A stretch of DNA of 32,583 nt from Ruminococcus difficilis (GTDB lineage: Bacteria > Bacillota_A > Clostridia > Oscillospirales > Acutalibacteraceae). This document shows, in pieces, positions 6,606-15,452 of this stretch. The notes under the pieces are model-generated. The model was not told where the DNA came from. It saw only the letters and a program-made list of their open reading frames with translations, and did not search any database. The translations under genes were made by a program, and so were the position numbers. The DNA lies in assembly GCF_016680995.1 (NCBI RefSeq), contig NZ_JAEQMG010000011.1, positions 1-32,583 of the forward strand, given 5' to 3'. Numbering within the stretch: position 1 is the first letter of the stretch; each line of letters opens with the position of its first letter.

Positions 6606-7481
6606 TTGGAACTCAGAGTTTTGAATTATTTTTTGGCAGTTGCCAGAGAGGAAAGCATTTCAGGTGCGGCAAACGCTCTGCACCTTAGCCAGCCTACGTT
6701 GTCACGGCAGTTGAAGGATATGGAAGACGAGCTCGGCAAACAGCTTTTTATTAGGGGCAGAAAGAGGATCGAGCTGACCGATGAAGGCAGGATCCTGAAG
6801 AAACGAGCAGAGGAGATCATCGCGCTTGTCGAGAAAACAGAAAACGAAATCACCGTATCCGATGAGCATATTTCCGGCGATGTTTTTATCGGCGCAGGTG
6901 AGACCGTCGGTGTGCACTTTCTGACAAAAGCCGCAAAGCGTGTGCGGGACAGCTATCCCGATATTCACTTTCATATCATCAGCGGCGACAGGACCGATGT
7001 TGTCGAAAGGCTTGACAGCGGTCTTGTGGATTTCGGCTTGGTGTTCGGAAGCGTTGACGAAACAAAGTATGAATCAATAAATATCCCCAACAGCGATGTA
7101 TGGGGTGTATTAATCAGAAATGACAGCCCGCTTGCGAAAAAGGAAATGATAGATCCTAAGGATCTATATGACAAGCCGTTGATTGTGTCCCGTCAGGCAG
7201 ATAAAACCGGAATCGTAAAGCGTTTGCTTCAGCGCTCGGCAGATAAGATGAACATCGTCGCAACCTACAACCTTATTTTCAACGGCGCTCTGATGGTGCA
7301 TGACGGATTGGGTTACGCACTGTGCTTAGAGAGCGTTCATCAACCGGATCCAAACAGCGAGCTGGTCTTCAAACCTCTGTCCACCGCTGTCAGTGAAGAC
7401 CTGCACATCGTATGGAAAAAAGACAACGTCTTCTCTAAAGCCTCACAAAAGTTTTTTGAGGAAATAACAAAAGCACGTTAA
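6606..7481 (+). CDS. LysR-family transcriptional regulator
   Basis: This 291-residue protein has a canonical N-terminal winged helix-turn-helix: ELRVLNYFLAVAREESISGAANALHLSQPTLSRQLKDMEDELG, followed by LFIRGRKRIELTDEG. The linker helix leads into a two-lobed substrate-binding domain (from about 90) that would sense a small effector. TTG 6606 is preferred because GAGGTGA lies 5 nt upstream; a GTG at 6597 is inside that Shine-Dalgarno. It is divergent from the five-gene operon, so it is probably that operon's activator. The inducer is unknown. Confidence 0.9.
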   Translation: MELRVLNYFLAVAREESISGAANALHLSQPTLSRQLKDMEDELGKQLFIRGRKRIELTDEGRILKKRAEEIIALVEKTENEITVSDEHISGDVFIGAGETVGVHFLTKAAKRVRDSYPDIHFHIISGDRTDVVERLDSGLVDFGLVFGSVDETKYESINIPNSDVWGVLIRNDSPLAKKEMIDPKDLYDKPLIVSRQADKTGIVKRLLQRSADKMNIVATYNLIFNGALMVHDGLGYALCLESVHQPDPNSELVFKPLSTAVSEDLHIVWKKDNVFSKASQKFFEEITKAR

Positions 7482-7489
7482 ATGACAAA

Positions 7490-7531
7490 CCTCCGCTTGG
7501 AAATTTTAAAAGCCCAAACGGAGGCATTTTT
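7490..7531 (+). terminator. Rho-independent terminator after the LysR gene
   Basis: CCTCCG-c-TTGG (7490-7500) pairs with CCAA-a-CGGAGG (7514-7524), followed by a T-run. It begins 8 bp after the LysR stop. Confidence 0.85.
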
Positions 7532-7867
7532 ATATCTCTATTATCCCGTGATTTTCCTCGTTCTTTTCGAACGCGTTACAAAAAAATCAATATCTGATTG
7601 TTCTACGAGCGCAAAGCTCGCAGAAACGGAAGAAGATTGGAACTCGTTCTTAAGAATCCCCATATTCTTTTATGCCGTATGGTATCATGACATTATTGTT
7701 TTTTCCATTTCACTCCCTGAATTATTAGTCACAACAGAAGAATAAATGATTACACCCTCGCCGAAAACGACGAGGATGTAATTATGCTTATCAGTTAATT
7801 ATATCCATTTTAGCCGAAGATAAACATCAATATTACGAATAAACCGATAATACAGTCATAAATACCT
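7532..7867. other. Intergenic region, no supported gene
   Basis: An 87-codon plus frame starts on the LysR stop and runs through the terminator; it lacks a ribosome-binding site and is not credible. A GC-rich hairpin near 7752-7782 (ACACCCTCG.CG / CG.CGAGG.TGT arms) could end transcription of the surface locus from the right, although it lacks a U-run. Right after the stop of the 7868 gene, the same frame continues as a short hydrophobic stretch, probably by chance. Confidence 0.5.
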
Positions 7868-8173
7868 CTAGTGTTCAGAACGACTATTCATCCACACCAG
7901 AACCATTGTTCCGCCCAAAACAAACATAATAATAAAAGCATACCACGCAATCAACTCTCCTGTCTGAACCGGACTGCTGTCCGACGGTTCGGGGCTGGTT
8001 GGCAAGGGCTGTGTTGCTTCGCTCGTCTGTTCCGTTTCCGGTTCAATGCGGGCAATTACCTCCGTGCTGCCGCCTTGTCCGCTTTGCGCGGACATAACGG
8101 CGGGAACAGTTAAGAGAAAAAGGCTGAACAGCATGAAAAACACACACGCGCCCTTGAATATGCAATTTTTCAT
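7868..8173 (-). CDS. Small surface protein with VQTGE wall-anchor signal
   Basis: This 101-residue secreted protein is of an unnamed type. A signal peptide (about 1-29, ending MSAQ) is followed by a short beta-strand-like segment, TEVIARIE (37-44). A Thr/Ser/Glu/Pro linker (45-68) leads to VQTGE (69-73), a hydrophobic helix and a short charged tail (NSRSEH). The end has the layout of a sortase substrate, with VQTGE in place of LPXTG; the large protein upstream ends the same way. With almost no folded domain, it looks like a tether or anchor. Its mature N-terminus matches that of the next protein, at the same residue positions. The ribosome-binding site is weak (AGG 8 nt before ATG). Confidence 0.7.
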   Translation of the reverse strand: MKNCIFKGACVFFMLFSLFLLTVPAVMSAQSGQGGSTEVIARIEPETEQTSEATQPLPTSPEPSDSSPVQTGELIAWYAFIIMFVLGGTMVLVWMNSRSEH

Positions 8174-8218
8174 ACCAATAACCTATGGCAAAGTCATCTC
8201 AATAACAACGCCCTGTTA

Positions 8219-8827
8219 TCAAACGTTGTCAATCGTGCTGAAGAATACCATGTAGCCGCTGTAATCGCCGGCGATTTCAGCAATGTTCTGACCGTAGAGC
8301 TGCTTCTGATGGAAGCGAAGCGTACCGTTCAGAGTCTGACCCTCTTCATTGAAGCTGGTAAGATAATAGCCCTTGGTGAAGAAATCACCATTGTTGACTC
8401 TGGTGGACTCGTTTAAGGTTTCGGTAGAACGGTAAACGTCATAGTTAAATTCTATTGCAGAATTCTCTTTATTTGCGATTTGGAAAGCACGGTCATCTGC
8501 ACTTGCGTTCTGATCCTTGACATAGACTGCGATTGCCTGCTTTGCGGTGTCAAGACCTGTAATTTCGGTTGCCTCAACAGCATAGGTTACATCCTTGTTG
8601 TGGTCATCATTGTCATCGGCGGGAATGGCAAGTGTTCCAAAATCAACTACATCGGGAATGGTGATGATGTAGCTTACGTCGCCGGGAGCGGCGCCGTCAA
8701 TGTGGGCAATGACCTCTGTATTACCGCTCCGATTGGTTTCTGTCAGCTGAGCCGCAGATACGGATACGGCTGATAACGCCGCGAGAGCTGCTGCAATAGT
8801 GATGGAGATTATTCTTTTTACTTTCAT
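8219..8827 (-). CDS. Secreted pilin-like/beta-sandwich surface protein
   Basis: This 202-residue protein has a clear signal peptide cut near SVSAAQ (about residue 26). It has no membrane anchor or sortase motif. The mature part is beta-rich: TEVIAHID (37-44), a VSYIITIPDVVDFGTL strand pair, an acidic Asp/Asn loop (DDNDDHNKD), and a final GDYSGYMVFFSTI strand. This style is common in subunit proteins of Gram-positive surface fibres and in WxL/camelysin-like proteins, but I cannot assign a family. ATG 8827 has AAAGGA 9 nt upstream. It sits between a large surface protein and a small anchored protein in one transcription direction, so it probably belongs to the same surface structure. Confidence 0.7.
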   Translation of the reverse strand: MKVKRIISITIAAALAALSAVSVSAAQLTETNRSGNTEVIAHIDGAAPGDVSYIITIPDVVDFGTLAIPADDNDDHNKDVTYAVEATEITGLDTAKQAIAVYVKDQNASADDRAFQIANKENSAIEFNYDVYRSTETLNESTRVNNGDFFTKGYYLTSFNEEGQTLNGTLRFHQKQLYGQNIAEIAGDYSGYMVFFSTIDNV

Positions 8828-8904
8828 GGAAATACGTCCTTTCAATAAAGATTTTTTATCTCAAGCTTATTTGACAATAAGCCGAATGCCTGATTTTGCT
8901 TTTC

Positions 8905-11900
8905 TTATCGGTTTTCAAATTTGCGCCTCCTGAAATAAGCAAAAACCACGATTGCCAATATAACGATAAGCAATGCCCCTGTATAGAAAGGTTCTCCCGT
9001 CTGAACCGCGCCGCCCGCGACAGTGCTGCCGGATCTGCCGGTGTCGTCGGTACTCTTATTTGCGCTGTCCTTTGTGGAGGACGAAGCGTCATCGGAAGGC
9101 TTCGTTTGAGTAAGTGCAAAGCTGCCGAGGTCGGCGACGGTAAAGGTCGCTGTACCATTTTCAACGCTGTCGGGCGCGATGGCAATTACTTCGCCGTCTG
9201 AATTGATCACCGTCAGCCAGATGGTTCTGCCGTTTGTGGGAACCGACAGTTTCATGCCACCCGCTGTCCACAGCTCGGCAGGCATATAGTTTCCGCTGCA
9301 GTCAATCGTATTGGCGCTGTAGGCGGCGATGATATTGCCCTTTGCCGCAAGCTTTGCGTATTCCTCGCTGCCGGAGGAAAGAGGCTGCAGGTCAAATTGC
9401 AGATCCTTGTGCATCAGGCTGCTGACCGTGAGGTTTTCGGCGAGGGTAAGCGTCCGCCGGTTCAGGGTTCTGCCCTGAATGATTGGGAAACCATTGTTGA
9501 AATAAGTATTATTATAGGCTGTATGCACCCATGCGACGGTATCATCGGTCACGGTGTTGAGCTTGTCAACGAACGCGGGCTTTTTCATGTCGGCGGTTTC
9601 CATCAATCCGGAGTTATCGCTGAGCTTTGCGGAGGATAATGCGCCGACAGCGGGAATATTGTCGAAATCCGGATAGAATACATTTCTGACTGCCGCAGAG
9701 CTGTTATCACCTGCGATCATACCCTGCTTTTTGCTGTCGCCGCAGGAGGGATGACCGGAGTTATAGCAGGCTTTGATCTTGCCACTGTTATTGCCCGCGA
9801 TGCCGCCTGAGACTTTACAACTGCTCGAGGTGGAACCGACGGCGCCGTTGTTGGCACAGCCGTAGATTTCACCATTGTTGTCCGCAGCGATACCGCCGCT
9901 GGTAACCCCCTCAACTACCGTGGCGTTGCGGGTGCCGGTAATAGTGCCCTTGTTGACTGCCGCAACACCGCCGCAGTTCTCGCCGAAGATATAGGAATTA
10001 TAGTCTGACGGCTTGATTACTTTTCCGTTAGAAAGAGTGACGGTCTTGCTGCCGGCAAGATTGATACCGCTTGTGCAGTGGTCGATGGTTCCTTCATTGA
10101 ACGCCGCAATACCGCCTGCGTACTCGGCGGCTGTTACACTGCGACAATCCAATACCATCAAATCTTTAACAATGCCGTCCTTGCCGATGTAATCAAATAA
10201 CGCCTCGTTTTGGGAGTTATTCATTCTCAGACCGACGATGCAGTAGCCCCTTCCGTCAAATGTGCCGCTGAACGGTTTGTCGGACGTTCCGATACCCTGA
10301 GTCCATTCTGAACCGTCGGGCACAATGATGTCGGCGTCAAGATAAGCGGAATCAGAATTGCTGCCGCTATTTACCTGGTCGCGGAATTCGCACAGTTCCT
10401 CATAGGTGCGGATACCGCGACCGGCAGGCTCCGGCTCCGTTGCAGGCTCTGTTGTCGGCTCCGTGGGTTCAACGGTTGTCGGCTCCGTGGGCTCTGTCGT
10501 GGGCTCAACAGTCGTCGGCTCCGTGGGCTCCGTCGTGGGTTCAATAGTTGTCGGTTCAACGGTTGTCGGCTCAACAGTAGTCGGCTCAACGGTCGTCGGC
10601 TCTGTGGGCGGCTGCGGAGGATTGCCGTCGGGATAGTTGGAATAGCGGTTCTCGCTCTCGATGTAGTAGATCGTGCCGCGGTTCTTGTCGGGCAGCGGAT
10701 AATCGTCGGGCGTTTTGCCGTTGTCGATGTTCTGATACCACGCCTGCGTGCCGTCGGTCACGCCCTTGTTTAGCTTGTATCCCGTCTCGCCCGTTTTAAA
10801 CTGTTCCGCAGAGTGAGGGGAAGCGTGTCCGTAATCGTTAGAACTGTTTACGAGATAGTAGCAGTTGTTGATACTCACTCTATCCGATGTCACAACCGCG
10901 ATCGGATCGCTGGAACTGGATGAGGCGGCAGTTAGCATTCCGTAGTTGTAGCAGTTGTTGATATTGAGGTAGCAATAGTCGAAGAAAACGGAAGTCCACG
11001 GGAAAACGATGATACCGGAAAGAAGCCCCGACAAATCTTTGTAATTATCCCATGATGATGAGAGATCTCCGATATTCGCGCAGTTTTCGACGGTTGCCGT
11101 GGGATAGGCTGCTGAGAATACGATACCCGCCGCACATCTGATCGGTCCGCTGAAGCTGCCGAAATTGAGACAGTTGCTGACGGTGTCTTTATCCATAATG
11201 TCTGTCGCGATACCCGCAACAGTTACGAGCATGGTCAGGTTTTCGTCGGCAGAGAGGGTCACGTCAACATAGCTGTAAACGTGGTCGATGGTCGTTCCTA
11301 CGGTCAAGCCTCCCGCTATCGAGGCAAAGCTCAGCACGCTTGAAGAGTACGGATTATAAGTGTCTTCGCGGTGATAGTCCAACTCCGCTTTTCCTTTCAA
11401 GGCAAAATTCTGGATCTTTGCCCCATCGCAGTTGACGAAAAATCCGTACTTCATGTTTTCTTCATCATGATTCGTGACCGTTTTGCTGAAGTAGAAATCG
11501 TTAATGGTGAAGCCCTGTCCGTCAAAAACGCCGCCGAAATCAGGGATCGGCTCCCACTGAAGGCTTTCAAGGGTGATGTCGTTCATCAGCTTGAACTTCG
11601 GCGATTTGTTCTGATTATCAAATATCGCGTGGGTGTGGTCGTTTCTCACCAGCGCGGAGATCCAGAACAGGTTGCCGGCGTTTCTGATCTGATAGCAGCC
11701 GTCCTCACCCTGAATGGGCGTTTCATACAGACCGCAGTCGCGGCAAATGCCATTGTGGAAATCATGGTAATCGGGAATGTTGAGTGTGATGTTTTTGGCG
11801 GGCATAGTGAAGGTGATGGTCTTGGCATCCTCGTCAACAGTGAGCGGAACATTCTCGGTGATATCCTTGCCCCATTCATCGGTGATGACGATAGTGCCGG

Positions 11901-14796
11901 TCAGCGCTTCGTTGATGGTGGCGATCAGCGTAACGGTATCGCCCTCATCATACTTCATCTCATAGACGGGAAGGGTTTTGCCGTCGCTGTCAACAAAGAA
12001 CAGTCCTCTGTCATGCACCACGGAATCTCGGATCGTAACGGTATAGTCCTTTTCCAATTCAGCAAATTCGGGAACCACCACGATGTTCTCGGGGTTTTCC
12101 GCGTCAAACGTCACAGTGTAATCGTTATTTATGATGGTGACGGGATAATCCATGTTGCTGGTTTCGCCGTGTGCACTGACGGATTTCAGAACGTGTTTGT
12201 CGTCCGTCACCGCTTCAAGCTTCGCCGTTTCGCCGGCGTTGTAGGCAACGGGAACAAAATCCCAGCCGATGTAGAGCCAGCCGCCGCCAACCTTCATATA
12301 GCTGGTGGGCTTGCCGTTATTGTCATATACAAATTTATCGGTATCAAATATTAAAAGCTTACCCGATTTATCGTAATCCGCTCTGACAAAAACGTCCTGC
12401 GCCGGCATTACAAAGGAATACGCACGTTCGGTAGGCGCAAAGCACTGCGCATCGGAGGGCGAGCAGGTCACGTTCTTCAGCTCGTGCTGCTCGGGTTCGG
12501 TGGTGTCCTCATCCAGCAGCCATACCTTCGTCACCGTGCCGCTCTCATAGGGACGTACAAAGAAGGTGACCGTCTCTCCCTCGGCAAATTCCTTGCGGGA
12601 GATACTGTCGTGTTCTCCGAATTGCAGGTCGCCGTCGAAGGAATTGAGCAGGGTGACGCTGTGGCGAGGGGTCGCGGCGTTCTTCGTGGTAACCTTGACT
12701 GTGCAATCCTGATAGGGAGAGGAGAATACAAGCTTATAGCAGCCGCTGCTCACCTCGCAGAGCACATCGGTGACATCGACGCTTTTCTGGTCGCCCGTTT
12801 TGGAATCCTTCATTGTCTGGTTGCTGTTATAAAGGGTGGTCATTTCGCTGCCGTCGGCGCGATAGAGCTTGATAGTGTCGATCGCCTTGCCGCTGTCGGG
12901 CATCATTTGCAGCTCCACTGCGGAGCCGCTGTTCACCTTTTGACCGCCGTCGGCAAGCTTGTTGCCGCCGCAGTACAGCGATACTGCCGCGCCGCTGCCC
13001 TCCGCCTTTATATTGCGGCTGATGGTCTCGTAGTTCTTCATGATGATCGTCACAGGGTTATTGCCGCTATTAGGAAGATCGGCGATTTTCACGTTGAACT
13101 GGTTAGAGCTTGCGGAACCGAGAATCGGCATCGACTCGTTGAGGATCTGCATCTTGTTGCTTGAGTTGTCGTAGCCGCTTTCATTCAGGATGACATAGGC
13201 GCCCGTTTTCAAATCGTCATAGTCGTTTGAAGCAGACTTGTATGAGCTCTCGACGTTCGCCGTCTGGGTAAGTCCCGCGACATTTCTGAGGTATGCGTCA
13301 AGTTGGTTGCCGGACGAATCCCAGATGTTCGGCGAAAGCAAGTCATTCAGATCTTCCCCGTTGGTGATTGTTTTAAAGCCTCTGTCCCTGCTGTTTTCGT
13401 TTGTTTTTTGCAGATTGAAATAATCCTGAGTCGGACAGTAATCACCCGGCATATTATAATTAAAATATAGGTATTGTGTGGTGAATTGGGTCTTTTCAAC
13501 CTTGTAGTTGCTGACGGCGTATACGGATGAGGTGCCATAGGGCTTGATCAGATAAAACTTGCGGTCGGCATCGGTCACATACGCCTTAAGCTTTCTCGTC
13601 AGATCTTGAAGCAGGTTATCTTCAACCTTATGCTCTTCGTATTCTTGATAGTCCATCTGCATATTCTGCATCATGTCGTAACCGCGCATCAGAGAGGTGA
13701 GCTGGTTCTGATAGAGCGAACAGAGCTGATAGACGCCGCGAACAGCCTTTTTCTGGCGTTTATCAAACAACGACCATGTGTCGTATACCACCTTCTGGCG
13801 GTCCGACTCTTTATCTTTATCATCGCAGTAGCTCACGTCGGAGTTCAGCAGGCACACCTTGTAGCTCGCGTACAGCTGGTAGGCGGTAAGATAGGTAATC
13901 AGCGGAGAGGCGGCGTCGCCGATACTCGCCGTCATCAGATCGTACATCTGGTTCTCGCCGACGATCTGTGCCTTATAGCATTCCTCCGCATAATCGAGAT
14001 AGGTCAGATTATCGGAGCGGTTACCCCAACCGTTAGTGTCCGATAAATCATCCGACAATGCCTGCGACGGCGAATACGGAGAAATCAGCTCCAGATATCC
14101 GGTCAGGTCGCTGTCAAAGTTGATGCCGTCCTGATGCTCAACCGCATCGGCGCCGTCGGTTTTTATGCCGTCGTAATATGCGGATACCGTACTGTAAGCG
14201 GTTTGAAGATTATGAAAATCCTCATATAGCTGATTCTCGGTCGCATCGGGATCGTTCGAGTCTTTGCAGTATTTTTGAAGCGCATCGTTCAGATCGGTAA
14301 AATTATTGATGACGCTTCTGTATTTGTCGTCGAACGAACGCTCTTCCGATACCTTATCATTGAACGCGTATTTGGTGATGATCACGTTCAACTGTGAAAG
14401 CAGACTGTTTGTGTGAGAGGTTGCGGCGCGGACGGTCAGATCCAGCTCGGAAAGCTGCTGCTGAATCTCGCTGCACGCCGAAAGAATTTTGGAGTTAGCG
14501 ACGCCCTGACCGCCGCCGAGGATCTTTCTCGTGGCGTTGAGCACCATCTGAACATTCTCGTTTTCAACCGAGGACGCCGCCTTGCCCAATCCTGCCAGAA
14601 TAGTGCGGTCGATCAGGTCATAGGCAAACTTCTTCATTTCCTTGGTGGCTAAGCTCGTCACAATTCCGCCGACGGACTCATCGGATGTCTGAACCGCCGA
14701 AACCACTGAGGGCATAACGCATGACAGAACTATCAGCACAGACAGCAAAGCAGCCGTGACGACAAGTCCTGCTTTTTTTGATAGTCGTTTTAGCAT
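8905..14796 (-). CDS. Giant sortase-type surface protein with GLUG and Thr-Pro repeats
   Basis: This is a 1963-residue exported protein. Residues 1-35 form a signal peptide. To about 480 the protein is helical and charged, without a family I recognise. From about 700 to 1010 come beta-rich repeats of the InlB-B/bacterial repeat type. A CRDCG motif lies near 1020, then GLUG-like beta-helix repeats (about 1030-1330). A Thr/Val/Glu/Pro stalk spans about 1397-1455, followed by a second GLUG-like array (GGIAAFNEGTIDHC, GGVAAVNKGTI, GGIAADNNGEI, GGIAGNNSGKI). The end is a Ser/Thr linker, VQTGE, a transmembrane helix and RRRKFENR. ATG 14796 has AGGAAG 8 nt upstream. It is probably a wall-attached adhesin or carbohydrate-contact protein; the ligand is unknown. 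Confidence 0.85.
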   Translation of the reverse strand: MLKRLSKKAGLVVTAALLSVLIVLSCVMPSVVSAVQTSDESVGGIVTSLATKEMKKFAYDLIDRTILAGLGKAASSVENENVQMVLNATRKILGGGQGVANSKILSACSEIQQQLSELDLTVRAATSHTNSLLSQLNVIITKYAFNDKVSEERSFDDKYRSVINNFTDLNDALQKYCKDSNDPDATENQLYEDFHNLQTAYSTVSAYYDGIKTDGADAVEHQDGINFDSDLTGYLELISPYSPSQALSDDLSDTNGWGNRSDNLTYLDYAEECYKAQIVGENQMYDLMTASIGDAASPLITYLTAYQLYASYKVCLLNSDVSYCDDKDKESDRQKVVYDTWSLFDKRQKKAVRGVYQLCSLYQNQLTSLMRGYDMMQNMQMDYQEYEEHKVEDNLLQDLTRKLKAYVTDADRKFYLIKPYGTSSVYAVSNYKVEKTQFTTQYLYFNYNMPGDYCPTQDYFNLQKTNENSRDRGFKTITNGEDLNDLLSPNIWDSSGNQLDAYLRNVAGLTQTANVESSYKSASNDYDDLKTGAYVILNESGYDNSSNKMQILNESMPILGSASSNQFNVKIADLPNSGNNPVTIIMKNYETISRNIKAEGSGAAVSLYCGGNKLADGGQKVNSGSAVELQMMPDSGKAIDTIKLYRADGSEMTTLYNSNQTMKDSKTGDQKSVDVTDVLCEVSSGCYKLVFSSPYQDCTVKVTTKNAATPRHSVTLLNSFDGDLQFGEHDSISRKEFAEGETVTFFVRPYESGTVTKVWLLDEDTTEPEQHELKNVTCSPSDAQCFAPTERAYSFVMPAQDVFVRADYDKSGKLLIFDTDKFVYDNNGKPTSYMKVGGGWLYIGWDFVPVAYNAGETAKLEAVTDDKHVLKSVSAHGETSNMDYPVTIINNDYTVTFDAENPENIVVVPEFAELEKDYTVTIRDSVVHDRGLFFVDSDGKTLPVYEMKYDEGDTVTLIATINEALTGTIVITDEWGKDITENVPLTVDEDAKTITFTMPAKNITLNIPDYHDFHNGICRDCGLYETPIQGEDGCYQIRNAGNLFWISALVRNDHTHAIFDNQNKSPKFKLMNDITLESLQWEPIPDFGGVFDGQGFTINDFYFSKTVTNHDEENMKYGFFVNCDGAKIQNFALKGKAELDYHREDTYNPYSSSVLSFASIAGGLTVGTTIDHVYSYVDVTLSADENLTMLVTVAGIATDIMDKDTVSNCLNFGSFSGPIRCAAGIVFSAAYPTATVENCANIGDLSSSWDNYKDLSGLLSGIIVFPWTSVFFDYCYLNINNCYNYGMLTAASSSSSDPIAVVTSDRVSINNCYYLVNSSNDYGHASPHSAEQFKTGETGYKLNKGVTDGTQAWYQNIDNGKTPDDYPLPDKNRGTIYYIESENRYSNYPDGNPPQPPTEPTTVEPTTVEPTTVEPTTIEPTTEPTEPTTVEPTTEPTEPTTVEPTEPTTEPATEPEPAGRGIRTYEELCEFRDQVNSGSNSDSAYLDADIIVPDGSEWTQGIGTSDKPFSGTFDGRGYCIVGLRMNNSQNEALFDYIGKDGIVKDLMVLDCRSVTAAEYAGGIAAFNEGTIDHCTSGINLAGSKTVTLSNGKVIKPSDYNSYIFGENCGGVAAVNKGTITGTRNATVVEGVTSGGIAADNNGEIYGCANNGAVGSTSSSCKVSGGIAGNNSGKIKACYNSGHPSCGDSKKQGMIAGDNSSAAVRNVFYPDFDNIPAVGALSSAKLSDNSGLMETADMKKPAFVDKLNTVTDDTVAWVHTAYNNTYFNNGFPIIQGRTLNRRTLTLAENLTVSSLMHKDLQFDLQPLSSGSEEYAKLAAKGNIIAAYSANTIDCSGNYMPAELWTAGGMKLSVPTNGRTIWLTVINSDGEVIAIAPDSVENGTATFTVADLGSFALTQTKPSDDASSSTKDSANKSTDDTGRSGSTVAGGAVQTGEPFYTGALLIVILAIVVFAYFRRRKFENR
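10436..10606 (-). repeat. Coding tandem repeats for the Thr-Pro-Glu stalk
   Basis: Short in-frame units coding PTTVE, PTTE and PTEPTT alternate over about 170 bp. The DNA repeats (GTCGGCTC.. units) are similar enough for slippage, so stalk length probably varies between strains. A glycine/valine-rich plus-strand frame over the same bases is an artefact of these repeats. Confidence 0.8.
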
Positions 14797-14826
14797 ACAC
14801 AACACTTCCTGTTATAATTTTTCAGG

Positions 14827-14832
14827 ATTATA
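14827..14832 (-). promoter_or_regulatory. -10 box for the surface-protein locus
   Basis: TATAAT on the minus strand lies about 31 bp before the ATG of the giant surface protein. No good -35 box sits at the right distance (only TTATAA-like sequence near 14850-14855). This fits a promoter that needs an activator bound upstream. Confidence 0.55.
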
Positions 14833-14865
14833 ATAGCAAAAAATACAGGTTATAACAAGGTATTC

Positions 14866-14897
14866 GGGACTAACGGTCAAATTTAGGGACGAACGGT
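14866..14897 (-). promoter_or_regulatory. Direct repeats resembling a LytTR-regulator binding site
   Basis: On the minus strand, ACCGTTCGT (14889-14897) and ACCGTTAGT (14869-14877) are spaced 20 bp start to start. Both fit the LytTR box pattern [TA][AC][CA]GTTN[AG][TG]. The extended 12-bp units (GGGAC.AACGGT on the plus strand) differ at one base. They lie upstream of the weak -35 region of the surface locus, where LytTR activators usually bind. No LytTR gene is in the window. Confidence 0.55.
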
Positions 14898-14906
14898 ATT
14901 AATTTT

Positions 14907-14935
14907 TTCGACAAATCGAACAATAATGATATAAT
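14907..14935 (+). promoter_or_regulatory. Possible divergent promoter
   Basis: TTCGAC (14907-14912) and TATAAT (14930-14935) are 17 bp apart on the plus strand. They point into a region without a clear gene; the nearest frame is a 48-codon ORF from ATG 14953 to 15099 without a good ribosome-binding site. Confidence 0.4.
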
Positions 14936-14937
14936 AG

Positions 14938-15190
14938 AAGTTCGACTGCCGTATGCTCGAAAAAAAGTCACTCAGGTGCTTGACGAAACAAAAAAGCACC
15001 CTCGGCAAAAGTGAAATTATAGAGATAGCTGACTGCAAATCCCTGCACTCGGAAATTCTCTACTTCAGTGCCTCTACCGCGATTTTGATTCCAAGCTGAC
15101 GGTAAAACACCATAGGGTAATTTCACACCATTTGGGATCCACGAAAAAGATGTTCTCATAGTCAGATATATCGTCAAGATACTCTTTTAA
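14938..15190 (-). pseudogene. Degenerate coding remnant, family not recognised
   Basis: On the minus strand a protein-like stretch (KEYLDDISDYENIFFVDPKWCEIT) runs from about 15190 toward 15090. It continues in another frame as QLGIKIAVEALK and a stop, which suggests a frameshifted C-terminus. There is no start codon with a ribosome-binding site. I cannot name the family. Confidence 0.35.
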
Positions 15191-15452
15191 TTAGGGACGA
15201 GCCTTTGCTCTTAGCTCGGCGTTTGCTTATTTGATACATAAAATATAATCATTATCATACAGCTTGACTGTATCAATCTCAACACAAAAGCGCGGATACC
15301 ATCCGGTTATCCCGCGCTTTTAAATTAAAATAATTAGTTATGATACTGTGCGAAAAAGGAAAGCACAGTTCGGATATCTCATCGTTACCGAAAGCTGCAA
15401 TAAAATACAATCATGTTTGTTAATTGAACGGCAAACGTGATGTTTGACGCAA
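15191..15452. other. Intergenic region, no gene seen
   Basis: AT-rich sequence with one strong hairpin (15286-15321, listed separately). No ribosome-binding site with a credible frame was found on either strand. Confidence 0.5.
15286..15321. terminator. Symmetric hairpin, probable bidirectional terminator
   Basis: AAAAGCGCGGATA pairs with TATCCcGCGCTTTT with one bulge. A-rich and T-rich flanks on either side suit termination in both directions. It lies downstream of the sortase remnant, so it may once have ended that gene. Confidence 0.55.

Noticed and set aside
7482..7745. 87-codon plus-strand frame after the LysR gene
   Set aside because: It starts on the LysR stop, passes through the terminator and lacks a ribosome-binding site.
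7752..7782. GC-rich hairpin considered as a firm terminator of the surface locus
   Set aside because: The stem is good but neither strand shows a U-run, so it is only mentioned in the intergenic note.
10406..10636. Gly/Val/Ser-rich plus-strand frame (GSVVGSTVVGS repeats)
   Set aside because: It is the antisense shadow of the Thr-Pro stalk of the giant surface protein.
11371..12354. 327-codon plus-strand frame
   Set aside because: It lies wholly antisense to the giant surface protein, has no family features and no ribosome-binding site; long shadows are expected with this codon use.
14953..15099. 48-codon plus-strand ORF downstream of a promoter-like sequence
   Set aside because: Only a weak AGAAG precedes it, the product matches no family I know, and it overlaps a degenerate minus-strand remnant.
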